From assembly GCA_958422845.1 (NCBI GenBank), contig CATZPU010000037.1, forward strand, positions 1 to 8,476: DNA of 8,476 nt. The letters run 5' to 3'. The position numbers and the translations under genes are program-made. The number at the start of each line of letters is the position of its first letter. Within the stretch, counting starts at the first letter, position 1. Origin of the DNA: an uncultured Lachnospiraceae bacterium. GTDB taxonomy: Bacteria > Bacillota > Clostridia > Lachnospirales > Lachnospiraceae. Below are positions 1 through 6,038 of the stretch, piece after piece. The notes under the pieces are model-generated. The model saw nothing but the letters and a program-made list of their open reading frames with translations, ran no database searches and was not told the DNA's origin.

Positions 1-864
1 GGTACGACGCTTGGAAACTCTCTGAGAAGAATTATGCTTTCTTCTCTGCCGGGCGCTGCGGTAAGTCAGGTCAAGATCGACGGTGTGCTGCACGAATTCA
101 GCTCTATCCCTGGCGTAAAAGAAGACGTCACAGAGATCATCATGAATATCAAGTCTCTGGCTATCAGAAACAGCAGCGAGACGAATGAGCCAAAAACTGC
201 GTATATCGAATTTGAAGGCGAAGGCGTAGTAACGGCTGCTGATATTCAGGTGGATCAGGATATTGAGATCATGAATCCGGATCAGGTTATCGCGACATTA
301 AACGGCGGTGCAGACAGCAAGCTTTATATGGAGCTGACGATCACAAAGGGACGCGGATATATCAGCGCTGACAAAGGAAAGACAGACGATATGCCGATCG
401 GAGTGATCGCTGTAGACGCGATCTATACACCGGTTGAGCGTGTGAACATCACAGTTGAAAACACGCGTGTCGGTCAGATCACGGATTACGATAAGCTTAC
501 ACTTGATGTTTATACAAATGCAACACTGGAGCCGGATGAGGCTGTCAGTCTTGCAGCAAAGGTATTGAGCGCACATCTTGGTCTCTTCATTGACCTCTCT
601 GAGAATGCAAAATCAGCAGAAGTCATGATCGAGAAGGAAGATAATGAGAAAGAAAAAGTTCTCGAAATGAATATCGATGAGCTGGAGCTTTCTGTACGTT
701 CCTTCAACTGCCTGAAGCGCGCAGGAATCAATACAGTAGAAGAGCTTTGCAACAGAACTTCTGAGGATATGATGAAGGTTCGTAATCTCGGACGCAAATC
801 CCTTGAAGAAGTCCTTGGCAAGCTGAAAGAGCTTGGATTATCACTGAATCCGAGCGACGAGTAA
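1..864 (+). CDS. rpoA: DNA-directed RNA polymerase subunit alpha (5' truncated by window edge)
   Basis: This is the alpha subunit of RNA polymerase, whose N-terminal domain dimerises to nucleate assembly and whose C-terminal domain contacts UP elements and activators. The reading frame is open from base 1, and the first residues ([11 protein letters not shown]) are the conserved block found near residue 33 of Bacillus RpoA, so about 32 N-terminal residues lie upstream. The ATG at 34 is an internal methionine, not the start. The visible 287 residues include LSSLPGAAV, the assembly region with ENTRVGQ and YDKLTLDV, an acidic linker ([10 protein letters not shown]), and the C-terminal domain with [18 protein letters not shown] and [15 protein letters not shown], the DNA- and activator-contacting helices. 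Rho-independent termination is absent after the stop, so it is probably cotranscribed with rplQ 91 bases downstream. Identity is essentially certain. Confidence 0.98.
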   Translation, partial: GTTLGNSLRRIMLSSLPGAAVSQVKIDGVLHEFSSIPGVKEDVTEIIMNIKSLAIRNSSETNEPKTAYIEFEGEGVVTAADIQVDQDIEIMNPDQVIATLNGGADSKLYMELTITKGRGYISADKGKTDDMPIGVIAVDAIYTPVERVNITVENTRVGQITDYDKLTLDVYTNATLEPDEAVSLAAKVLSAHLGLFIDLSENAKSAEVMIEKEDNEKEKVLEMNIDELELSVRSFNCLKRAGINTVEELCNRTSEDMMKVRNLGRKSLEEVLGKLKELGLSLNPSDE

Positions 865-892
865 GGGATATACAACACACGATGGACGAAAC

Positions 893-933
893 AGCGTATA
901 GTCAGTAAAATCCGAAGAGTGTGGCTATGCGTT
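893..933 (+). other. possible RNA hairpin in rpoA-rplQ intergenic leader
   Basis: Bases 893-904 can pair with 922-933, giving a 12-bp stem with three G-T wobbles and a 17-base loop. It sits just upstream of the rplQ ribosome binding site (GGAGG at 941-945). It lacks a T-run, so it is not a terminator. It could be a processing or translational-control structure, or simply chance pairing. Confidence 0.3.
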
Positions 934-955
934 CCAGAATGGAGGAAATATTATA

Positions 956-1492
956 ATGGCAGGTTATAGAAAACTCAGCAGAACTGCAGATCAGAGAAAA
1001 GCTCTGCTCCGCAATCAGGTAACAGCTCTTATCTACAGAGGTAAGATCGTTACAACAGAGTCTAAGGCAAAAGAAGTTCGTAAGATCGCCGAAGGTCTTA
1101 TCGCACTTGCAGTAAAAGAGAGAGACAACTACGAGACAGTTACAGTAACTGCAAAGGTTGCTCGCAAAGATAAAGACGGCAAGAGAGTCAAAGAAGTCGT
1201 AGATGGAAAGAAAGTTACTGTATACGATGAAGTTCAGAAGGAGATCAAGAAGGATAAGCCGAGCAGACTGCACGCACGTCGTCAGATGCTGAAGGTTCTT
1301 TATCCGGTAAAAGAAGTTCCGGCTGAAGCAGCAGGCAAGAAGAAAAACACAAAAGAGATCGATCTGACAGCTAAGCTGTTCGACGAGATCGCACCGAAGT
1401 ATGCAGACCGTAACGGTGGTTACACAAGAATCGTAAAGATCGGTCAGCGTAGAGGTGACGCAGCGATGGAAGTAGTTCTGGAGCTGGTATAA
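956..1492 (+). CDS. rplQ: 50S ribosomal protein L17, long form
   Basis: L17 is a large-subunit ribosomal protein located near the peptide exit tunnel. The ATG at 956 follows GGAGG (941-945) with a 10-base gap. The N-terminal family signature is clear: [17 protein letters not shown] (residues 4-20), then [17 protein letters not shown]. The C-terminus ends with [17 protein letters not shown] and a typical hydrophobic tail ending ELV. At 178 residues it is much longer than the roughly 120-residue Bacillus protein. The excess is mainly a lysine-rich insertion at about residues 55-102, between the first helices and the conserved RLHARRQ (104-110), plus a smaller one around 118-132. It lies directly after rpoA, the usual order, and is followed by a terminator, so it ends the ribosomal superoperon. 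Codon use matches rpoA, which argues against a recent foreign insertion. Confidence 0.97.
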   Translation: MAGYRKLSRTADQRKALLRNQVTALIYRGKIVTTESKAKEVRKIAEGLIALAVKERDNYETVTVTAKVARKDKDGKRVKEVVDGKKVTVYDEVQKEIKKDKPSRLHARRQMLKVLYPVKEVPAEAAGKKKNTKEIDLTAKLFDEIAPKYADRNGGYTRIVKIGQRRGDAAMEVVLELV

Positions 1493-1510
1493 TTAAAGCT
1501 ATGAATAATA

Positions 1511-1541
1511 AAAGCAGATTCCGTGAGGAGTCTGCTTTTTT
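1511..1541 (+). terminator. Rho-independent terminator after rplQ
   Basis: Bases 1513-1522 (AGCAGATTCC) pair with 1527-1536 (GGAGTCTGCT), a 10-bp stem with one T-G wobble closed by a GTGA tetraloop of the GNRA class. Two further A-T pairs extend the base. The stem runs into a T-tract at 1536-1541. It ends transcription of the rpoA-rplQ operon. Confidence 0.93.
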
Positions 1542-1563
1542 GTGCAAAACCCAACAATTAAAA

Positions 1564-1593
1564 TTGACGTTCGTATAGCTGTGATGGTATAAT
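1564..1593 (+). promoter_or_regulatory. sigma-A promoter for the ferredoxin-epimerase unit
   Basis: TTGACG at 1564-1569 is a near-consensus -35, and TATAAT at 1588-1593 is a perfect -10, separated by 18 bases. TG at 1585-1586 also gives an extended -10 (TGnTATAAT). Transcription would start near 1600, leaving a leader of about 77 bases before the ATG at 1677. The leader could form a GCGC/GCGC hairpin (1608-1611 with 1621-1624), but no regulatory element is recognised in it. Confidence 0.88.
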
Positions 1594-1676
1594 AAAAAAA
1601 GCTCTTGGCGCGGTCTTTTTGCGCTTTGCGAGATATTTATTTTTATATCATATCATTATACAGTGGAGGTATACAT

Positions 1677-2066
1677 ATGAAGAAATTAGTGGTTACTGAC
1701 AAGACTGCCTGTATGGCATGCTTAAGCTGCGTGGAGGCTTGTTCACAGGCATTTTATAAGGAGTTCGATCCGGACAAGTCCTGTATTCAGATCGTTTCCA
1801 AGACAGGAACGGATGCGACGGTCAAGACATGTATCCAGTGTGGAAAGTGTGCAAGAAACTGTGAGGCAGGAGCGATCAAGCAGAATGCAAAGGGCGTTTA
1901 CATGATCGACAAGAAGCTGTGTACAGGCTGCGGAAAGTGCGTAGAAGTCTGTCCGATGGGCGTTATGGTGAAGGTAGAGACAGCTCCGACAGCTACGAAG
2001 TGTATCGCATGCGGAATCTGTGCAAAGGCATGTCCGATGGGCATTCTGGAAATTCAGGAGAAATAA
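1677..2066 (+). CDS. polyferredoxin-like protein with four 4Fe-4S motifs
   Basis: This 129-residue iron-sulfur protein probably transfers electrons in the cytoplasm; no signal peptide or membrane segment is seen. It has four CxxCxxCxxxC motifs at residues 12-22, 52-62, 82-92 and 109-119, so up to four 4Fe-4S clusters are expected, plus one extra Cys at 36. The last two motifs end in Cys-Pro, as in classical 2[4Fe-4S] ferredoxins; the first two end in Cys-Ser and Cys-Glu. The layout resembles the electron-transfer subunits of the HycB/CooF/DmsB type. I chose ATG 1677 because GGAGG at 1665-1669 lies 7 bases upstream. A longer reading from a TTG at 1605 has no ribosome binding site and would overlap the leader. 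No catalytic partner enzyme is adjacent, so the redox partner is unknown. Confidence 0.9.
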   Translation: MKKLVVTDKTACMACLSCVEACSQAFYKEFDPDKSCIQIVSKTGTDATVKTCIQCGKCARNCEAGAIKQNAKGVYMIDKKLCTGCGKCVEVCPMGVMVKVETAPTATKCIACGICAKACPMGILEIQEK

Positions 2067-2072
2067 GAAAAG

Positions 2073-2948
2073 ATGAATTATACAATTAAAAATGACTATT
2101 TAACAGTAGAGATCAGCGATGCAGGCGCTGAGCTGCAGTCGATCAAAAGCGCTGACGGCACAGAGTATCTCTGGCAGGGAGATCCGACATACTGGAGAGA
2201 CAAAGCGCCGAATCTGTTTCCGTATATTGCGCGTATGACGGACGGAAAATATACGGTAAACGGAAAAGAATATGAAATGAATATTCACGGGTTTGTAAAG
2301 TATATGACGCTTGCAGTGGAGACACAGGAGGCAGCGTCTGTCACATTCAGACTGGATAGTAATGAAGAGACAAGGGCAAGATACCCGTTCGAGTTTACTT
2401 ACAGGATCACATACAGTCTGGATGGAAACAGACTTATTACAACGAACAGCGTGGAAAACAAGGGCGAAGGCAGGATGTATTTTGCTATCGGCGGACATCC
2501 GGGCTTCAATGTTCCGCTTGAAGACGGACTGGCTTTTGAAGATTACTATCTCGAATTTTCAAATCCGGCGCGTCCGAACCGGATCGGATTTACGGATAAG
2601 TGTTTCCTGACAAGTCATGACGATATTTATACGCTTGAGAATGACACGAAGCTTCCGCTTACGCATGAGATGTTTGTCAATGATGCGATCGTTCTCAAAA
2701 ATGCGGCTCGCAGCGTCAAGCTTGCAAGCGATAAAGGAAAGAAGAGCGTTACAGTGGATTATCCGGATTTCCGTTATATCGGATTCTGGCAGAAGTATGG
2801 CTGCGATGCTCCGTACGTGTGCGTAGAGCCGTGGAGCGCATTGCCGTCGCGCGACGGTATTGTGGAGGAGCTTCCGCAGCAGGCAGATATTACGAGTCTG
2901 GATGCAGGCAGAACGCATGAGAATACGTGGGTAATTACGATCGAGTAA
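2073..2948 (+). CDS. aldose 1-epimerase family protein (LacX-type mutarotase)
   Basis: This 291-residue cytoplasmic protein belongs to the galactose mutarotase-like beta-sandwich family, which interconverts alpha and beta anomers of aldoses. Visible family residues are NLFPYIARM (47-55) with Arg54, the histidine in NIHGF (His72), the catalytic-acid histidine in GGHPGFNVP (His142), and the catalytic-base glutamate in CVEPW (Glu252). The overall pattern, including the PTYWRDKAPNLFP opening, matches the LacX-like subfamily rather than classical GalM. The natural sugar cannot be read from the sequence. The start is 6 bases after the ferredoxin stop; its best ribosome binding site (AGGAG at 2056-2060) is inside the ferredoxin 3' end and 12 bases away, suggesting translational coupling. 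It shares the promoter at 1564-1593. The functional link between the two genes is unclear. Confidence 0.9.
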   Translation: MNYTIKNDYLTVEISDAGAELQSIKSADGTEYLWQGDPTYWRDKAPNLFPYIARMTDGKYTVNGKEYEMNIHGFVKYMTLAVETQEAASVTFRLDSNEETRARYPFEFTYRITYSLDGNRLITTNSVENKGEGRMYFAIGGHPGFNVPLEDGLAFEDYYLEFSNPARPNRIGFTDKCFLTSHDDIYTLENDTKLPLTHEMFVNDAIVLKNAARSVKLASDKGKKSVTVDYPDFRYIGFWQKYGCDAPYVCVEPWSALPSRDGIVEELPQQADITSLDAGRTHENTWVITIE

Positions 2949-2980
2949 ATGCGGCGGTCTGCATAGGACGGAACTAAGAT

Positions 2981-3035
2981 AAAAAAGGATGGTGGGGAGC
3001 ATATTGTGATACGGTATGCACCTCATCATCCTTTT
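2981..3035. terminator. bidirectional terminator between convergent epimerase and cyclophilin genes
   Basis: AAAAGGATG (2983-2991) pairs with CATCCTTTT (3027-3035). The stem continues with TGGGG (2993-2997) against CCTCA (3021-3025, one G-T wobble), an A-A mismatch, and GCATA (2999-3003) against TATGC (3015-3019), around an 11-base loop. The T-tract 3032-3035 serves the plus strand, and the A-run 2981-2986 becomes a six-T tract on the minus strand. It can therefore stop both the epimerase transcript and the cyclophilin transcript. Confidence 0.88.
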
Positions 3036-3094
3036 CTGCATCGTTTGAAAGCGTTGCTGTTATATACAGGCAAAGACTTTTGGAAAGACTTTCT

Positions 3095-3625
3095 TTAGCG
3101 ATTGCCTGATTTTTCCGGTTCCGGATATTCTGTACCGAATGTCTCGACCGTCATGGAAGCGATCTTCTGTGTCTCAAGCGGACGGTCGCGGAAGTCGGTT
3201 GCTGTCTCTGCAATTTTATTCACGATGTCCATACCTTCTGTCACTTTGCCGAATGCAGCGTATGCGCCGTCCAGATGCGGAGAAGTCTTGTGCATGATGA
3301 AGAACTGGCTTCCGGCAGAATCCGGATGCATTGCGCGTGCCATAGAAAGAACGCCCTCTGTATGTTTCAGATCATTTTTGAAACCATTCTGAGCAAATTC
3401 ACCTGGGATCGTATATCCGGGGCCGCCCATACCTGTACCGTCCGGACATCCGCCCTGAATCATAAAGCCATTGATGACTCTGTGGAAGATCAGACCGTCG
3501 TAGAAGCCCTTCTTGATCAGGCTGATAAAGTTGTTTACTGAATTTGGAGCTACCTCAGGGTAGAGCTCGGCTTTGATCACATCGCCGTTTTCCATTGTTA
3601 TTGTAATGATCGGATTTTGTGCCAT
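3095..3625 (-). CDS. cyclophilin-type peptidyl-prolyl cis-trans isomerase
   Basis: This 176-residue cyclophilin catalyses cis-trans isomerisation of X-Pro peptide bonds and assists protein folding. The catalytic block is intact: FHRVINGFMIQGG (residues 47-59) holds the equivalents of human CypA Arg55 (Arg49), Phe60 (Phe54) and Gln63 (Gln57). It continues with GGPGYTIPGEF, the HTEGVLSMARA block, SAGSQFFIM, and the HLDGAYAAFGKV loop. There is no signal peptide or lipobox, so it is cytoplasmic, like Bacillus PpiB. The start at 3625 (reverse strand) has an AAAGGA ribosome binding site (3639-3634) about 8 bases upstream. The gene is a single-gene unit, convergent with the epimerase and divergent from the GNAT gene. 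The C-terminal tail (EYPEPEKSGNR) is charged and unremarkable. Confidence 0.96.
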   Translation of the reverse strand: MAQNPIITITMENGDVIKAELYPEVAPNSVNNFISLIKKGFYDGLIFHRVINGFMIQGGCPDGTGMGGPGYTIPGEFAQNGFKNDLKHTEGVLSMARAMHPDSAGSQFFIMHKTSPHLDGAYAAFGKVTEGMDIVNKIAETATDFRDRPLETQKIASMTVETFGTEYPEPEKSGNR

Positions 3626-3658
3626 TGTTATATTCCTTTCTGTGATAGATTTGTCTGT

Positions 3659-3687
3659 ATTATAATCTTTTCACGCAGATATGGCAA
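3659..3687 (-). promoter_or_regulatory. sigma-A promoter of the cyclophilin gene with a symmetric -10
   Basis: Read on the minus strand, TTGCCA (3687-3682) is a 5/6 match to the -35, and TATAAT (3664-3659) is a perfect -10, with a 17-base spacer. The plus strand reads ATTATAAT at 3659-3666, a perfect palindrome, so TATAAT is also present in the plus direction at 3661-3666. The plus-strand -35 position is poor (TTCTGT at 3638-3643). A divergent start towards the GNAT gene from the same box is therefore possible but would be weaker. Confidence 0.82.
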
Positions 3688-3749
3688 GCGGCAAAATAAA
3701 GGGGCAAGCGGGATACGAAAGGCGAAAGAGAGCACATGGAGTGAATGAA

Positions 3750-4742
3750 ATGCGGCTACAGAAAAAATACAAAACAGATAGAAGAGAAACTGTGGAAAGG
3801 GAAGCGCAGGAGAGGATGGAGAAAAGGAATATGGAGCGAACGCTGCGAAAGGTAATCGTTATTCTGAAAAAAGACAGGGAAGGACAGGCTCTCAGACTGT
3901 CAGAGACGCTTGTGCAGGAAGGAATCGTGTGTGAGCTGCTTAAGCCGCACGCAGAATACAGGAACGGAAGTGAGCTGCTTAAGCCGGACGAAGAGTACAG
4001 AGATGTGTGCGAATTACTTACGGGAGCTTCTCCTTTAAGCACCGTGATCGTCACGGACAGCAAAACGCTTGCCGGAGAATTATCCAGACGCCGTTTTGTG
4101 TGTATCGGATTGGAAGAGAAGGGAAGCTTTTTTGAGGGGGCGGCGCTTGTGACGGATTCTCTGGAGGAGCTGGATGCAGATACGCTGGAAGAATGTCTTT
4201 TGCACATGACGGGACGTCCGGTCACGGCGGCAAGGACGCCGCAGCTTATTTTAAGAGAAATGACGGCAGAGGATGCGCCGCGCCTTTATGAGATAAGTAC
4301 GCAGGCGGGGATGGAGAAAGCGCTTGCAGGAGGCTTGGAGCAGAATTTTTTTCGTCGTGAGACGCTTCTTCCGTATATCGACTGCGCGTATCGGTTTTTT
4401 GGATTTGGATTATGGAGCGTGCTGACGACGGACGGTACGCTGATCGGATGCTGCGGTTTTTCTCATTGGGAGGATAAGATAGAACTGCAATATATGCTCG
4501 ATGTAGCTTATCGGGGAAAGGGATTCGGTACGCAGATGTGCAGGGCGGCGCTTTCGTATGCGTCGCTTCGCACGGAATGGGAACGTATTTATGTGAGGAT
4601 CGAGTCGGACAACGAACCTTCCCTGCGTCTTGCAGAAAAAATCGGATTCTATACAGCGGCGCGGTCGGGAAATTGTTTACAACGGGATTATATTGTGCTA
4701 GAGTATAATCTGGCAACGGGGAAGCTGCATGGCATGCAGTGA
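3750..4742 (+). CDS. GNAT family N-acetyltransferase with an N-terminal Rossmann-like module
   Basis: The C-terminal part (residues about 166-320 of 330) is a GNAT domain that would transfer an acetyl group from acetyl-CoA to an amine. It opens with LILREMTAEDA, contains GCCGF and LQYMLD strands, the acetyl-CoA pyrophosphate loop YRGKGFG (254-260), and the closing NEPSLRLAEKIGF. This is the RimJ/RimL-like layout; the substrate is unknown. Residues about 28-155 form a separate module with VIVILKK, a VIVTDS strand-turn (T102-D103-S104) and VCIGLE, reminiscent of the end of a HAD-type Rossmann fold but without its catalytic aspartate pair. It holds a 13-residue tandem repeat (61-86). I prefer ATG 3750 because GGAGTG (3738-3743) precedes it. 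ATG 3681 lies in the cyclophilin promoter and has no ribosome binding site; ATG 3831 (GGAG at 3818-3821) is the other contender. Confidence 0.85.
   Translation: MRLQKKYKTDRRETVEREAQERMEKRNMERTLRKVIVILKKDREGQALRLSETLVQEGIVCELLKPHAEYRNGSELLKPDEEYRDVCELLTGASPLSTVIVTDSKTLAGELSRRRFVCIGLEEKGSFFEGAALVTDSLEELDADTLEECLLHMTGRPVTAARTPQLILREMTAEDAPRLYEISTQAGMEKALAGGLEQNFFRRETLLPYIDCAYRFFGFGLWSVLTTDGTLIGCCGFSHWEDKIELQYMLDVAYRGKGFGTQMCRAALSYASLRTEWERIYVRIESDNEPSLRLAEKIGFYTAARSGNCLQRDYIVLEYNLATGKLHGMQ
3931..4019 (+). repeat. 39-bp in-frame tandem repeat inside the GNAT gene
   Basis: A 39-bp unit at 3931-3969 is repeated at 3970-4008; the first 17 bases of both copies are identical (GTGAGCTGCTTAAGCCG), and the rest has diverged. 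A degenerate third start (E-L-L) falls exactly one period later at 4011-4019. The protein consequence is two 13-residue copies, CELLKPHAEYRNG and SELLKPDEEYRDV, followed by CELL. Confidence 0.88.
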
Positions 4743-4790
4743 GCCGGTCAGATGCCGCTCAGGTATCTATAAAGAGAGGGCTGATTTACA

Positions 4791-4826
4791 TCCGCCGCAT
4801 ACAAAGTTTGGTGCGGCGGACGTTTT
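4791..4826 (+). terminator. Rho-independent terminator after the GNAT gene
   Basis: TCCGCCGCA (4791-4799) pairs perfectly with TGCGGCGGA (4812-4820), a GC-rich 9-bp stem extended inward by a T-G wobble, with a 10-base loop. A short TTTT tract follows at 4823-4826. It lies 48 bases after the GNAT stop, so transcription probably ends before the SGNH-MBOAT cassette. Confidence 0.82.
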
Positions 4827-4829
4827 ATG

Positions 4830-4900
4830 TCTGCGCAGAGCCTGTCTGTACCGTGTTTTGTCTGCGCAGAGCCTGTCTGTACCGTGCTGTGTCTGTGCGG
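4830..4900 (+). repeat. 31-bp tandem repeats carrying a perfect palindrome
   Basis: Two units of 31 bp, 4830-4860 and 4861-4891, are identical over their first 26 bases. Each begins with the perfect 10-bp palindrome TCTGCGCAGA (4830-4839 and 4861-4870). A degenerate third start, TCTGTGCGGG, follows at 4892. The spacing of 31 bp is close to three helical turns, so the palindromes would lie on the same DNA face. The array is between the GNAT terminator and the SGNH gene. No clear sigma-A promoter could be found between the array and the ATG at 4971, so the promoter of the cassette is unassigned. Confidence 0.9.
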
Positions 4901-4970
4901 GATTCATTTTATGACAGGGGAAGGCTTTGCCGTACTGACTTTTTGAGAGAATTGAGAGGAGAAATATGGA

Positions 4971-6011
4971 ATGCATATGCGTCTTAGACGGATCGTGGGA
5001 ACGCTTCTGTTCCTGATTACTGGTATTTTGATTTTTTGCGGCATCAGTGAAGCGCTGCGCAGAAAGACCGCAGAAGCGACGGATATGGTGCATTCGTTTT
5101 ATGAGATAGAGGAAGATACGCTGGACGTTCTTTTTCTGGGAAGCAGCCATTTGTATTACGGCGTGCAGCCAAACGAGCTGTGGCGCGATTACGGGATCGC
5201 TTCCTATGTAATGGGCAGTCCGGAGCAGACTGCCGCGACATCGTACTTTCTTTTGAAAGAGGCATTTACCAGACAGAAGCCGGAGGTGGTGGTGATGGAG
5301 AGCTATTATCTCTGGAATAACAAGCTGTATAACGGCGAATCGCGGCTTCGTCAGGCATTCGACGGAATGCGGTTCGGAAAAACGAAAATAGAGATGGTAC
5401 ACGAGCTGCTTCCGGAAGCAGGAGTGAAGGACAGGCTGACGTATTATCTGCCGTTTTTGAAGTATCATTCCCGCTGGTCGCAGCTTGAGGGTTACGATTT
5501 CGTGAAGAAGCCTTTTCTGAAGGGCGCAAGGCTTGACTATACGGCAGTTCCGATCGAGGATCCGGGGATTCCGAAAAAGGCTGCCGCGATTCCGGACAAC
5601 AGTATGGAGTATCTGGAGAAGATCATAGAGCTCTGCGACGAGAATGATACGGAATTTGTAATGATGGCAATTCCGTTCGGAGTTGAGACGGACAAGAAGC
5701 GGTATAAAAGGCGGCAGGGACTGAACCTTACGCTTGAGACATTTTTAGATGAGCAGGAGATCCCGTTTCTGTTTTATCAGAGAGATTATCCGGATCTGAT
5801 CGATTTCGGGACGGATTTCAGAGACAAGACGCATCTGAACACGACAGGAGCGAAGAAGCTGACGGAGTATCTTGGCAGCTGGCTTGTGGAAAACTATGAC
5901 CTTACAGGTCATAAAGGAGACGCAGCATACGCTTGCTGGGAGGATGATCTTGTAAGGTATGATAAAGAAGCAGAGTGGGTAAAAGAGAATCCGCCCGAAG
6001 CAGGCGCGTAA
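4971..6011 (+). CDS. membrane-anchored SGNH/GDSL-like protein, partner of MBOAT acyltransferase
   Basis: This 346-residue protein has a short basic N-terminus, one membrane segment (about residues 8-25), and a predicted extracellular domain. The SGNH-type block I is DVLFLGSSHLYYG (52-64), with Ser59 the likely nucleophile. A DxxH block (Asp285-Lys-Thr-His288, in FRDKTHLNTTG) supplies the likely Asp and His of the triad. Blocks II and III are not clear. Proteins of this type (DltD, AlgJ/AlgX, PatB) act outside the membrane with an MBOAT channel enzyme to move acyl groups, often acetate, onto surface polymers. The MBOAT gene starts 27 bases downstream, so they form an operon. ATG 4971 is chosen for GAGGAG at 4956-4961, 9 bases upstream; Met3 at 4977 is also possible. 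The 58-residue tail after His288 is charged and unassigned. Confidence 0.85.
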   Translation: MHMRLRRIVGTLLFLITGILIFCGISEALRRKTAEATDMVHSFYEIEEDTLDVLFLGSSHLYYGVQPNELWRDYGIASYVMGSPEQTAATSYFLLKEAFTRQKPEVVVMESYYLWNNKLYNGESRLRQAFDGMRFGKTKIEMVHELLPEAGVKDRLTYYLPFLKYHSRWSQLEGYDFVKKPFLKGARLDYTAVPIEDPGIPKKAAAIPDNSMEYLEKIIELCDENDTEFVMMAIPFGVETDKKRYKRRQGLNLTLETFLDEQEIPFLFYQRDYPDLIDFGTDFRDKTHLNTTGAKKLTEYLGSWLVENYDLTGHKGDAAYACWEDDLVRYDKEAEWVKENPPEAGA

Positions 6012-6038
6012 GTCTTGGAATTTTTTGGAGGAAACAAC

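Noticed and set aside
1605..1676. N-terminal extension of the ferredoxin from a TTG codon
   Set aside because: No ribosome binding site precedes it and it begins almost at the predicted transcription start; GGAGG before ATG 1677 is decisive.
4830..4900. CRISPR-like array
   Set aside because: Only two full units with essentially no unique spacers; it is a tandem repeat, not repeat-spacer alternation.
4729..4987. Two small plus-strand frames (61 and 82 residues) across the repeat array
   Set aside because: They overlap the terminator and the 31-bp repeats, read the repeat in different frames, and lack ribosome binding sites.
4767..5468. 233-residue open frame on the minus strand
   Set aside because: It runs antisense to the SGNH gene and across the GNAT terminator and repeat array, has no recognisable domain or ribosome binding site, and its composition is that of a shadow frame.
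6015..6038. Eight-residue N-terminal extension of the MBOAT protein from TTG
   Set aside because: The extension would contain the GGAGG ribosome binding site itself; the family normally starts near MLFNS.
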